A stretch of 64,000 bases of DNA from Desulfoluna sp942491485 (GTDB lineage Bacteria; Desulfobacterota; Desulfobacteria; Desulfobacterales; Desulfolunaceae). The DNA lies in the NCBI GenBank assembly GCA_942491485.1, contig CALOAX010000012.1:194939-258938 (forward strand), read 5' to 3'. The notes below the pieces were generated by a model. It did no database searches, was not told where the DNA came from, and saw nothing but the letters and a program-made list of their open reading frames with translations. The position numbers were made by a program, and so were the translations under genes. This document shows positions 25,212 to 33,942 of this stretch, piece after piece (position 1 is the first letter of the stretch; every line of letters starts with the position of its first letter).

Positions 25212-25391
25212 GTCACCCTGGCAGGTCTTCTGACTTCCGGATCATCCGAACATTCGCACCTTCCCGTCCTCATTCAGACAGTGGTCTTTCTGCGATGTTC
25301 GTCCCCGGTTACAGCGGCGGGCCCGTCCCCGATTCTCACGGGGTTCCCTTTTAAGCCAGCTCCTCGAAAAGGAACTCGCACCAGAGGTCAA
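25212..25391 (-). promoter_or_regulatory. Cobalamin riboswitch 1
   Basis: Read on the minus strand the region has the conserved order of the B12 aptamer: GGTGC near 25382, AAAAGGGAA, the CCCGTGAGAATCGGGGACGG core with GCCGCTGTAA (the B12-box region), and finally GAAGTCAGAAGACCTGCCA. An intrinsic terminator and then the TonB-dependent receptor gene lie downstream, so it should reduce receptor expression when cobamide is plentiful. Confidence 0.93.
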
Positions 25392-25621
25392 TTTGTATGT
25401 TTATCTACACAAGTTATTTGACGTCTGTCAAACACTTTCTTATCTTTTTTACCGCCCATGAAAATCATAGTAATCAGACCCAGGCCACCACCTCAAACGC
25501 GACCTCGGAGCGCAACTGTAAATATCCGGTATATTGAAATATAAACCCGAAGAACGAGACCAAAAAAACCTTGCGACAATCTCACAACATCACACTTACT
25601 TGGACTCAAAAACAGAAGTTA

Positions 25622-26401
25622 TTACACAACCTCCGAATCAAGCACCATTGCCATGGCCTCTTCGATATGGCGCATGAAAAGACGCACAACCTCCGGAATG
25701 TACCCGATGCCCCTGTCCACCAGGGTGACATCGATCCCTTCCGCCGCAAACAAATTCTTCCAGGAATCCTCTTCGTCACCGGCCAGGTCCTCTAAATAAT
25801 GCACCCCGGCCACCAACATCAGGGGAACAATTTTCACCCGTTTGAAACCGGCGGCCTTGACCTCTGCAACCACATCTTCGGCCTCAGGGAACCCTTCCAC
25901 CACCCCAGTGAAGACCTGGGTTCCGTATGCATTTTTCAGCATCGTTGAAAGGGCAAAATACGTTGTCCATGCGGGGTGATCCGTCCCATGCCCTATAAAA
26001 AGAGTGGCTTCCCCTTCCCTCATGGAGACCAGAGACCCCAACGCATCCGCCACCCACTGGCAATCCTCTGAGCTGGTGATCAGTGGCAACCCCATGGAGA
26101 CCCGTGGGGCACCTCCGCCAACCTCCTCGAGAAGCCTCTGGAACTCGTGCCCGCAAATAAGGTGCAGGGACTGCACCACGGCCCACTCTTTCCCCTCATC
26201 TTTAAGATCAGCCAGGACCTCATGGGGATGGGGAAAATGACGCCCCTTCTTCTTCATGGCATCCCGAACCATCCGTGAGGACCAGGCCCAACGTACTTCG
26301 ATGCCGGGGTAACGGGTCTTGATGGCTTGATCGATGACATCATAGGTTTCAAGGGCTCGGCTGGTGGTCCCGAACGCTACGGGTACAATGACCGGTTTCA
26401 T
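25622..26401 (-). CDS. cbiK: Sirohydrochlorin cobaltochelatase CbiK
   Basis: The product has 259 residues. CbiK inserts Co2+ into sirohydrochlorin in the anaerobic cobalamin pathway and can act on iron for siroheme. Visible motifs are VAFGTTSR, WAWSSRMVRD, LFIGHGTDH (metal-binding histidine near 145) and PLMLVAGVHYLEDLAGDEEDSW (second histidine near 206). No signal peptide, so it is the cytoplasmic type. ATG at 26401 has GGAGG five bases upstream; an ATG four codons earlier overlaps that ribosome-binding site. It lies between the cobN-like gene and riboswitch 1. Confidence 0.9.
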   Translation of the reverse strand: MKPVIVPVAFGTTSRALETYDVIDQAIKTRYPGIEVRWAWSSRMVRDAMKKKGRHFPHPHEVLADLKDEGKEWAVVQSLHLICGHEFQRLLEEVGGGAPRVSMGLPLITSSEDCQWVADALGSLVSMREGEATLFIGHGTDHPAWTTYFALSTMLKNAYGTQVFTGVVEGFPEAEDVVAEVKAAGFKRVKIVPLMLVAGVHYLEDLAGDEEDSWKNLFAAEGIDVTLVDRGIGYIPEVVRLFMRHIEEAMAMVLDSEVV

Positions 26402-26414
26402 ATTTTCCTCCATA

Positions 26415-26482
26415 GGTTCGCGAATGCTCCCTGCCGTCGTTCCTCAGGCCCATCGTATTCGCTTACGGGCTGCGCCCGTGAA
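26415..26482. repeat. Partial mosaic intergenic repeat upstream of cbiK
   Basis: It contains TTCGCGAATGCTCCC, CGTTCCTCAGGCCCATCG, TATTCGCTTACGGGC and GCGCCCGTGAA, the standard module order without its GCCTCCGGCGG end. Confidence 0.55.
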
Positions 26483-26650
26483 AGAAGCCAACAATTTCCC
26501 TTGCGGCACTGCAAGTGTTGTCATGGCGAGGTTCATTCCGTTAAGCCATACCGGCTTTTATATAGTCATGACCTGAACAACTCACGTTGAACGGGTTTGG
26601 TTGCTTCGTCTCATTGCATGGCTTGAGTAACCAGGAGCATCGGATACTCG

Positions 26651-26904
26651 TGTCACTTCGGTATTATTAAGGCCGGCTACTTGGTGCGTGGAACGCACCC
26701 TACGCGTTGCGAAGACCCGACTGTATCAGGGTAGAGCTCCCTTCTCCGACCAAAACAACAGAAACGATATCACGGCCTCTGATGGAGCCATTACAGCTGT
26801 AGGGTGCATTTATGCACCATGTTCGGGTAACCAATGGCCTCGGCTTTTCATGTCACTTCGGCATTATTGAGGCCGGCAATTCGGTGCGTGAAACGCACCC
26901 TACG
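26651..26904. repeat. Direct repeat pair in the cobN-cbiK gap
   Basis: Two 54-55 base copies (26651-26704 and 26850-26904) share TGTCACTTCGG, ATTATT, AGGCCGGC and a GGTGCGT/ACGCACCCTACG hairpin. Between them is a related GTAGGGTGC/GCACC hairpin. The rest of this 670-base gap shows no gene. Confidence 0.6.
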
Positions 26905-26984
26905 AGGTACGGAATCTCATAGATATCGGGCAAGCTCCCGTGAAATGACATACCCTTCGTTCATCGTTGTTCCTCAGCAGAGAC

Positions 26985-27075
26985 CACGGGCGCAGCCCGT
27001 CAGCGAATGTGATCAACCCGAGGAACGAGGGTTGAGAGCATTCGCAAACCTGGGGTCCAGGGGATCATCCCCTGG
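26985..27075. repeat. Mosaic intergenic repeat at the 3' end of the cobN-like gene
   Basis: It carries CCACGGGCGCAGCCCGTCAG, GAATGTGATCAACCC, GAGCATTCGC and CCAGGGGATCATCCCCTGG, the reverse orientation of the module string at 34.6 and 55.8 kb. It abuts the stop codon. Confidence 0.6.
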
Positions 27076-30000
27076 TCATTCCCTGGCCATGCCCCAGGCA
27101 AAGAGCCCAATAAAACCGAGGAGAAAAAAAGCGGCGTACCACATGACGCCTGAAGAGGAGAGTTTGGTGGACTCCTCTTTTTTCTCGATCTTCTCCATTT
27201 TGTAGCCCTGCACCTGTTTCTTCCCATTTCCTACCACTTCGGGGTTGGTTTCCTTCAGTTTTTCAGCATCCCGTGCAGGGGGCTCGTTTTTTTTCTCAGG
27301 GGCGGCCATCACCTTTTCATGCAGGACCGCCTGCTGGTTTTTCTGCTCTTCAAGGGTCTTGCCCACGGCCTCTTCCATGGCGATGGTGAACTTTTCCACC
27401 ATCTCGGGGGAGAGAACACCGGGCATGGAGATAAGGGTCACCACCATCTGGTTTAAAAGAGGGTTGTTGCAGGTGTGATCGCAGCAGGCCACGCCCTTTT
27501 CCACGACATTTACCGCGTACTCTTTTGCCAGATTCTTCGTGATGGACTCATCTGCCTGCCAGTACCCCTTTCGCACCGACTCCAGCATGCGGGCGGTGAG
27601 GGACTGATAGGCCCATGGGTTGGCTTTGTTAAAGAATTCTTTAAGATCAAGATCCAGGCTGTCGTTCACATAGACGTCGTAGGTCTGCTGCCAGGAAGCC
27701 TCTTTCACAGAGTGAGGCACGGTTACCTGCCAACCCCACATGTACTCCACAAAGTTGGACATCTGCCGTGCTCCGGCATAGTCTTCCTTTTTCATGGCCT
27801 CGATCCATTTCGGATTGATATAGCGGCTGCGCAGCTCTCGTCCGATGGTTTTATCGATACCCTCCACGGTAAGGCTGTCCGGCCGGTTCTGGCGGGTCAT
27901 GAGCACGTCAGGACGCGTCCCCGTTTCCTTTTCCACGGCAAGGGAGAGGCCGCCCAGGTATTGATAAACGTCGTCGTTGTCCATGGTGCCGTAAAGGGCG
28001 GATGAGCTGGTGTGAACAGTTGCAGCCACGCCTTTGAGGTTTTCGGCCAGCAGATCTTCCGCCTCCTCCCCCCACATTCCCTGCCCGAAGGCAAAGCCTG
28101 TGCGACGTTTCCAGACATCGGCGATCTCCTGATCGGACTTCCAGAAACCGGACATGGCGGTGAGTTCAGACACCCCATTGCCATAGGCACCCGGCTTTTC
28201 AGTGAAGATGCGAACCCGGGAGAGCTTTTCTGCGCGTTCGGCGGAGACACCTTTTGCCTCCAGTGCTTCCCGTGTTTTCATGGTGTGCTTGAGAAGAAAA
28301 TTCTCCACGTCATTGGCTGCAATGGCCTGTTGAACGGCCTTGTCCAGAAGTGTCATCTTCTCCGGAAACAGGTCGCGGTAAAGCCCGGAAGGGTTGATGA
28401 GCACGTCGATACGCGGTCGCCCCAGCATGGCACCCGGCACCACGCGTGTGCCGGTGACGCGCCCGGAGGCGTCCCATACCGGCTCCATACCCATGAGCCA
28501 GAGGATGGTGCTCTCGTTTATCCCTTCGCTTCTTAAGGTCTCGGTGGCCCAAAGGATGATGGCCACCTTTTCCGGGTACTCCCCTTTCTCGGATAGCTGC
28601 CGATGGACAATCTTCTGTCCGGCCTCTGCCCCAAGTTTCCAGGCTTCCTTTGTGGGAATTTTTGCCGATGAGATGCCGTAGAAATTTTTACCCGTGGGAA
28701 TGGCCAGGGGGTTTCGAATGGGATCGTTCCCCTCACCCGCCGGGACGTACCGACCGGCAAGGGCGCGGATGGTGCGCGTAAGCTCCAGGGAACCGGAGCG
28801 CTGCACGCCGCGTGTCATGGCATCCTCATCCAGGCCCGGGCGAAGCTCAGCGGCAAGGGCAGCAAAAGTTGTCGCATTCTGTGATGACGGAGACACCCCG
28901 AAGGTATGAAGCCCGCTCGGCATAAGGGTCTCTTTCAATTCCAGAATGGCGTGTTCCAGTGTTTCGATCTCACCCTCATCGTAAGTTGAAAGGGAGAGCT
29001 CTTCATGAAAACCGGTTTTCAGGGCCAGCGCCTTGATCTCATCTTTGATGACCGGCACCGTGGGACTTCCCATGGCCAGTCCCCGGGTGAATCGGTTGAT
29101 CAACTCATACAGTTTCGTGTAATCACTGTGCAGACCCGCTTTCTGAAACAGGGGTGTCATGTGGTCGATAATCACACCCCGGCCGCGCCTCTTGGCCTGA
29201 ATCCCCTCCCCCACGTCATCCACAATGTACGGGTAGACATTGGGCAGGTCCCCCACCATCACCTCAGGTGGGCACGACGGCGAAAGACCGGCCTGCTTGC
29301 CGGGAAGCCACTCATACGTGGCGTGGGTACCAAAATGTATCATGGCATCTGCGTTAAATCCGTGCTGGATCCACAGGTAGGCAGCAATGTACTGATGATG
29401 CGGCCACACGCTTTGATCGTGGTAAAGCTTCATGGGGTCGTCACCCCAGCCACGGGAGGGCTCCGGCATCAGCACCAGGTTTCCAAGGGTCACCACAGGG
29501 ATAATAAAATGGCCGTCTTTGATCATCACGGTGGAGGATTCAGGTGAACCCCACTGCGCCACCACAGCTTCCTGAAATTGCGCGGGTAATTTTTCGAACC
29601 ATCGCTTGTAGGTGGCCACGGGAAGCCTGACCACCTCTTTGGAGGCAAGCAACGTATCCAGCTCCCCAGGAGCCCAGGAACCAATGTTGCGCCCGGAGCG
29701 CATAATCATCTCTTTGATGGCCTCTTCGGAGAGCCCACTGGTGTCATCAATCCGGTAACCTTCGTTTCGGAATGCACTGATCAGCGTTTCCATGGACCGG
29801 AACACGTTGAGATAACTCGCCCCGATGTTCTGCTTGCCCTGGCTGTGATTGTAATAGATAAGGGCCAATCGCTTTTCCGAATTAGCCTTCCGGCGCAGGG
29901 CCACCCAACGCTTTAAGCGGGGCATCAGGCGATCCATGTTCTCATCAATCGGAACGGTAGCAAACAGAGGCTTTCCGTTTTCCGAACCTTCAACGCGCAC

Positions 30001-30963
30001 CTTCCCTTCCAGGGGGGTCGGTTCAATAAGCCCGGAGATCTCAGGGTTGCCCACGGCCCACATCAAGTCGGTGATGGGAACACCCACCGGGTCTTTGCGC
30101 CAGGCATCGATTTTTGACGAGTAGAGAGTTACGGCGTTGATAACGGGAACGTCAAGATCACGCAACCCGTTTCGCGTGGGTTCGGACAGGGCCGAATAGA
30201 ATTTCATGGAAAAAGCGAGAACCAGATCCACCCGCCCTTTTCTGTTTTCATCAAGCAGAAATCGGTTGAAGAGGATCTTCTCGCGCCCGAAACAGGCAAG
30301 GACGTTGAACCCCTCGGCCTCAAGCCGCCGCACAATCTTGGCCGCCGACTCAACCGGAGTCCTGAGAACAGACGGGGTATAGAAGGTCACCCCGATCCAT
30401 GGAGCTCCGGGAGTTCCCTTGTACCATTGCCGATACGCCTCCCAGGAATCAAAAAGCCGGGAAGCTTTCGGGTGATAAATCCCGCTTTCAATGCGCACTG
30501 GCTCCCCCGCGCATCCATCGTTCCGGTTCAGGGAAAGGGCCACGGCACACCGCACCATACTGGCGACGTTCTTCCGGGTCAGAACCGAATACCAGGCCCG
30601 GATCTTTTCGTCGAACCGATACCCCCTCTTTTTAAGCCCCTCGTCATCCCGTGACCCCCTCAGTGAAAACACGGCCTTTCCCGACAGGTCCACATGGGTA
30701 TCGAGATAATCGGTGTGTTCCCGATGCATTATGTCCACCAGGATCACATCGGACGATCGCAAAAAACTGCGGGACGCTTCCTTTGTTTCCAACTCGGCAT
30801 GGGTAAAATACTGGGCCTCGATGTCTTCCGTCTCCGTCAGATCCGAAAGACCGCGGCTTACCACCCCGGTATCGGACTCACTCACCAGAAGTGAGACCGT
30901 GGTGGCGTGAACCGGCAGGATAGACAAAAAAAGAAACAGACATGTGATAACAAAAACTCTCAA
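27076..30963 (-). CDS. cobN: CobN-like cobaltochelatase subunit, exported and membrane-anchored
   Basis: The product has 1295 residues. The body is the CobN/magnesium-chelatase-H family (for example the MIHFGTHATYEWLPGKQAGLS and PNVYPYIVDDVGEGIQAKRRGRG segments). CobN normally inserts cobalt into hydrogenobyrinic diamide in the cytoplasm with CobS and CobT. Here a signal peptide (1-20, ending PVHA) opens the protein and a single helix (about 1272-1290) closes it, so the catalytic body should face the periplasm. No CobS/CobT is present. I chose TTG at 30963: it begins the signal sequence and GGAGGC lies nine bases upstream, supplied by a dispersed repeat. DUF2149, DUF2162 and MotA-type genes nearby match arrangements known around such CobN proteins. 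Confidence 0.85.
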   Translation of the reverse strand: MRVFVITCLFLFLSILPVHATTVSLLVSESDTGVVSRGLSDLTETEDIEAQYFTHAELETKEASRSFLRSSDVILVDIMHREHTDYLDTHVDLSGKAVFSLRGSRDDEGLKKRGYRFDEKIRAWYSVLTRKNVASMVRCAVALSLNRNDGCAGEPVRIESGIYHPKASRLFDSWEAYRQWYKGTPGAPWIGVTFYTPSVLRTPVESAAKIVRRLEAEGFNVLACFGREKILFNRFLLDENRKGRVDLVLAFSMKFYSALSEPTRNGLRDLDVPVINAVTLYSSKIDAWRKDPVGVPITDLMWAVGNPEISGLIEPTPLEGKVRVEGSENGKPLFATVPIDENMDRLMPRLKRWVALRRKANSEKRLALIYYNHSQGKQNIGASYLNVFRSMETLISAFRNEGYRIDDTSGLSEEAIKEMIMRSGRNIGSWAPGELDTLLASKEVVRLPVATYKRWFEKLPAQFQEAVVAQWGSPESSTVMIKDGHFIIPVVTLGNLVLMPEPSRGWGDDPMKLYHDQSVWPHHQYIAAYLWIQHGFNADAMIHFGTHATYEWLPGKQAGLSPSCPPEVMVGDLPNVYPYIVDDVGEGIQAKRRGRGVIIDHMTPLFQKAGLHSDYTKLYELINRFTRGLAMGSPTVPVIKDEIKALALKTGFHEELSLSTYDEGEIETLEHAILELKETLMPSGLHTFGVSPSSQNATTFAALAAELRPGLDEDAMTRGVQRSGSLELTRTIRALAGRYVPAGEGNDPIRNPLAIPTGKNFYGISSAKIPTKEAWKLGAEAGQKIVHRQLSEKGEYPEKVAIILWATETLRSEGINESTILWLMGMEPVWDASGRVTGTRVVPGAMLGRPRIDVLINPSGLYRDLFPEKMTLLDKAVQQAIAANDVENFLLKHTMKTREALEAKGVSAERAEKLSRVRIFTEKPGAYGNGVSELTAMSGFWKSDQEIADVWKRRTGFAFGQGMWGEEAEDLLAENLKGVAATVHTSSSALYGTMDNDDVYQYLGGLSLAVEKETGTRPDVLMTRQNRPDSLTVEGIDKTIGRELRSRYINPKWIEAMKKEDYAGARQMSNFVEYMWGWQVTVPHSVKEASWQQTYDVYVNDSLDLDLKEFFNKANPWAYQSLTARMLESVRKGYWQADESITKNLAKEYAVNVVEKGVACCDHTCNNPLLNQMVVTLISMPGVLSPEMVEKFTIAMEEAVGKTLEEQKNQQAVLHEKVMAAPEKKNEPPARDAEKLKETNPEVVGNGKKQVQGYKMEKIEKKEESTKLSSSGVMWYAAFFLLGFIGLFAWGMARE

Positions 30964-30970
30964 AAAAAAT

Positions 30971-31076
30971 GCCTCCGGCGGGCAGGAGATAACCCCCTGC
31001 ACCCCATAAGGCGAATGCTCCCGACCCTCGTTCCTCAGGTCGATCACATTCGCTGACAGACTGCGTCCGTAAACAC
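30971..31076. repeat. Mosaic repeat supplying the cobN ribosome-binding site
   Basis: It starts GCCTCCGGCGG at 30971 and continues through AGGAGATAACCCCCTGC, GCGAATGCTCCC, CTCGTTCCTCAGGTCGATC and ATTCGCTGACAG. Read on the minus strand its terminal GCCGGAGGC is the only Shine-Dalgarno-like sequence ahead of the cobN TTG. Confidence 0.7.
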
Positions 31077-31260
31077 TATTCTAATGACTTCGTATTCCCA
31101 ACAGAGGACCCTCGCGATAGCCATCATAAGGGTACGGGGTATAAGCAGGATTGTTTCGCGAACACAAAGCCCCACCTGTTCATGCTCATGCGCCGGCGAA
31201 CGCACACCCTTGCACATCACGCGAATGCGAAAGCGAGGCACTTAAGATTAGTGACACCCG

Positions 31261-31311
31261 TATCGCATTCGCCACCCCGCTTTCGAGGTGGCACACCTCG
31301 CCGCCGGAGGC
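31261..31311. repeat. End module of a mosaic repeat after btuF-cbiZ
   Basis: It contains ATTCGCCACCCCGC, TTTCGAGGTGGCACACCTCG and CCGCCGGAGGC. Together with the copy at 30971-31076 it may form the two ends of one larger element filling the 356-base gap. Confidence 0.6.
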
Positions 31312-31319
31312 TGATTCGT

Positions 31320-33308
31320 CTAATCACGTTTATATTCAATCCCTGTCAGGAGGGCATTGACCGCCATGGCAAGGGGTTTGGGAATCGAGGGATCATTGAT
31401 GAAATCCACCTCGGGCACAGGGCCACCGGCGATCTCTCGGGCCATCGCGGCGCACCACCCTTTGTAGGCGGAGATATCGGTCACCAACCCGCGCTCATAG
31501 GCATCGGAAAGGGCCATAGCGGTTTCGATAAAGGAGGCATACCGCGCCTCAAGGAGAAGGTTTTCAACATCGTTGTACACGCCTTTTCCTGTGGCGTTGC
31601 AGGGGCAGGTGCTCTCACCAATAAGTCCAGAGATGGTCAGTTTCCTGTCTTTCAGGCGTCTGAAAACGCTCCGGTTGGCGGTGAGGCCATTTTGCTTGAA
31701 GATAGCCTCGCTGACGGCCTCATAGACTCCGGTTGCGATAAGCTCACCCATTTTGGTGTGGCCGCCGGCATTGTCCAGGGCGACCCCCTCCCCTTCGACG
31801 ATGAGGATGTTGTCGGTTCCGGTGCCTGTGGCTGGGTTGACCAAGGGCGTATAGCTGCTGCGCACGTCCAGATCCTGCAGGGCGGCTGTTTTTCCTTCCG
31901 TGGCCGAAATGATGGCGCGGCTCATGGCCCTTCTGGACAGGTGCATGTTAGGCAGGATCATGATGTTGATGGTGCCGGGTTCGTAGTAATCACCGGTGTC
32001 TTTTCCCATACGCATGGCGTTGGAGCAGACCCCGGCCGTTGCCAGAACCGTCACGGACATCTCCCGAAACGAAACCGTTTTTAAGCTGTAATTGTCCATA
32101 TCGGCACCGGTAAAAAGAAAGCTTGTGGTGTCGGCGTTTTTCTCCAGCATGTCGAAGATATCCTGCTTCATGCCGTCAAAACCGCCTTCGTGTGCCAGTC
32201 GCCAGCACTGTGGAGGCATGTAATTATTGCCCACGGTGGTGATGTTCTCCCGCCACCCATCAAGGGTCGACAAGATGGTTTGCGGTGAGGTCAAGTTGAC
32301 CTCCAGGCTTTTTGATGGAAAGTCGTAGAGGGTAGCGTGGTTGAGCTGCGCCTTTTTGACGTAGGAAAGCGAGACGGGTACCGACACCCTGCTGTTCACC
32401 GCATCGGGGTGAATCTGATGTTCCCGCTCGGAAAACTCTTGAGAGTATAGATTCGACGCAAGCCAGGAGACGAAGTACCCTGTGTGGGTGGAAGCCCTGC
32501 AGGTGAGCTCGCAGGGGTAGGTATCGATGCGTTTGTTTTTGACGGCGGGTACGTCTTGAAAAGCGGGTTTTTCATAGAGCAGCTCTGCCGCTTTTTTGTC
32601 GCCCCCGCACCCGTAGATGACATCCGGGTTGAAACCGATGAACTCCGCATCGGAAAGGGTGATGACACCCCCGTTTCGGTCCACGCTGTGGGCAACGCCC
32701 CCCGCCATCTCAATGAGCTCTTGTTGAAAGGAGTCGGCACCGGGGGTCATGATGCTCGTTCGCCCCATGAGCCGCAACGCGCGTTTTCGCTCTGACGCTG
32801 GAATCTTCGCCACTTTTTTCCGGATATCAGAAAGGATACGCCTGTTGTCGGCCACCATTTGTTCTGCCCCTTTTTCACAGCCCATGAGCCTGCCCATCAA
32901 GAGCATCTGCTTAAAGGAACCTTCAACGGACGTGGTATCGAACTGAACAACGGTGGTCACCCCTTCAAGCGTTTGAATCGCCTCTTTTTGAAGAGAGGAG
33001 ACAAACACCAGGTCCGGATCTAAGGACAGCACCTTCTCCACCGATGGCTTGAAAAAGCCCCCCACCACTGTCTTCGTGTTGGCCTCGGCGGACCAGGTGT
33101 CATGGAGGGTCACCCCCACCACACGGTCACCGGCACCCATCACAAACAGCGCCTCGGTAATGGACGGAACCAGGGACACCACCCTTTTGGGGGCATTGTC
33201 AACGGTGATGCTGCGACCGGCTGAATCGGTGAAGGTAAGAGCCGACACCGGCTGAACACAGAAAAAAATGAGGAGGGCCGCTGCCATCCACAGGCGGAGC
33301 TGTTTCAT
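31320..33308 (-). CDS. Secreted BtuF-CbiZ fusion: cobamide-binding protein with adenosylcobinamide amidohydrolase domain
   Basis: The product has 662 residues. Signal peptide 1-23. Residues about 24-310 follow the BtuF/FecB periplasmic-binding pattern (PKRVVSLVPSITEALFVMGAG, VGVTLHDTW, FNPDVIYGCGG). Residues about 325-600 match the CbiZ family (NNYMPPQCWRL, FLFTGADMDNYSL, TVLATAGVCSNAMR, GTINIMILPN), which cleaves the aminopropanol side chain of adenosylcobinamide during salvage. CbiZ usually acts in the cytoplasm, whereas here the signal peptide places it in the periplasm. The fusion suggests capture and trimming of incoming corrinoids. It lies between the cobN-like gene and the DUF2149/MotA pair on the same strand. 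Confidence 0.85.
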   Translation of the reverse strand: MKQLRLWMAAALLIFFCVQPVSALTFTDSAGRSITVDNAPKRVVSLVPSITEALFVMGAGDRVVGVTLHDTWSAEANTKTVVGGFFKPSVEKVLSLDPDLVFVSSLQKEAIQTLEGVTTVVQFDTTSVEGSFKQMLLMGRLMGCEKGAEQMVADNRRILSDIRKKVAKIPASERKRALRLMGRTSIMTPGADSFQQELIEMAGGVAHSVDRNGGVITLSDAEFIGFNPDVIYGCGGDKKAAELLYEKPAFQDVPAVKNKRIDTYPCELTCRASTHTGYFVSWLASNLYSQEFSEREHQIHPDAVNSRVSVPVSLSYVKKAQLNHATLYDFPSKSLEVNLTSPQTILSTLDGWRENITTVGNNYMPPQCWRLAHEGGFDGMKQDIFDMLEKNADTTSFLFTGADMDNYSLKTVSFREMSVTVLATAGVCSNAMRMGKDTGDYYEPGTINIMILPNMHLSRRAMSRAIISATEGKTAALQDLDVRSSYTPLVNPATGTGTDNILIVEGEGVALDNAGGHTKMGELIATGVYEAVSEAIFKQNGLTANRSVFRRLKDRKLTISGLIGESTCPCNATGKGVYNDVENLLLEARYASFIETAMALSDAYERGLVTDISAYKGWCAAMAREIAGGPVPEVDFINDPSIPKPLAMAVNALLTGIEYKRD

Positions 33309-33404
33309 AAGGGGTACCTTGGTTAAGAATTCAACTTAATATCGCCTCAACATCAGACTATGGCGACAGAATAAAGCAAAACGACATCTAGTCAGCACAA
33401 TAAA

Positions 33405-33575
33405 GCCTCCGGCGGCCCTGCCGGGGGCCAAACTTTTGAAAAGTTTGATAAACAGGTTTTAGTAAGTAATTCCCAGTACCCCTGATTCAAAGGCGGATGT
33501 GATTTGATCCGAGGAACGAGGGGCAAAACGCATCCGCAACCAGCTTTCAAGGTGGCTCACCTTGCCGCCGGAGGC
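33405..33575. repeat. Complete mosaic intergenic repeat
   Basis: A 171-base element starts GCCTCCGGCGG and ends CCGCCGGAGGC. Inside are CCCTGCCGGGGGCC, the AAACTTTTGAAAAGTTT hairpin, CCGAGGAACGAGGGGC, and AAGGTGGCTCACCTT. It is the clearest complete member of the family in the window. Confidence 0.8.
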
Positions 33576-33582
33576 ATTTGTT

Positions 33583-33942
33583 TTAATTACCTGAGCCATC
33601 GGGGACGTAGACCATGGAGCCATCTTCCATGCGGTAGGCAACGCCCATGCGCTGGCCTTCTCCTTGCCCCATGCTTTTGGAGACCTTCAGGGCTTCGATC
33701 TTACGTTTTGATTTGGTGATGATCTCCATCTCACCGTCTTTGCTCTTTTTGACAATGGTCATCTCGCTCTCTTCGTTAAAGAGATCGTGGAGCCGGTAGG
33801 TGGAGAAGAGGGTCACAATGAGCCCGACAATAAAAACAAGCCCGATATCAAACAGGTTGGCCACTCCGTCCATGGGGTCCGAGGGCAGGCCTCGTTCCGC
33901 ACCCGGGCCGATGGCCTGTCGGCGACGTTTCATGTACCTCAT
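33583..33942 (-). CDS. DUF2149 protein (ExbD-like partner)
   Basis: The product has 119 residues. A single membrane helix (about 29-47) lies in DPMDGVANLFDIGLVFIVGL, the DUF2149 hallmark, with an aspartate at the edge of the helix as in ExbD/TolR. A charged periplasmic part follows. It overlaps the upstream MotA/TolQ-type gene by four bases (ATGA), so the two are coupled. The pair looks like an ExbB/ExbD-type motor dedicated to the neighbouring exported CobN and BtuF-CbiZ proteins; that role is inference. Confidence 0.82.
   Translation of the reverse strand: MRYMKRRRQAIGPGAERGLPSDPMDGVANLFDIGLVFIVGLIVTLFSTYRLHDLFNEESEMTIVKKSKDGEMEIITKSKRKIEALKVSKSMGQGEGQRMGVAYRMEDGSMVYVPDGSGN

Noticed and set aside
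26651..26904. CRISPR or transposon ends
   Set aside because: Only two direct copies with a 145-base interval and no coding sequence; kept as a repeat only.
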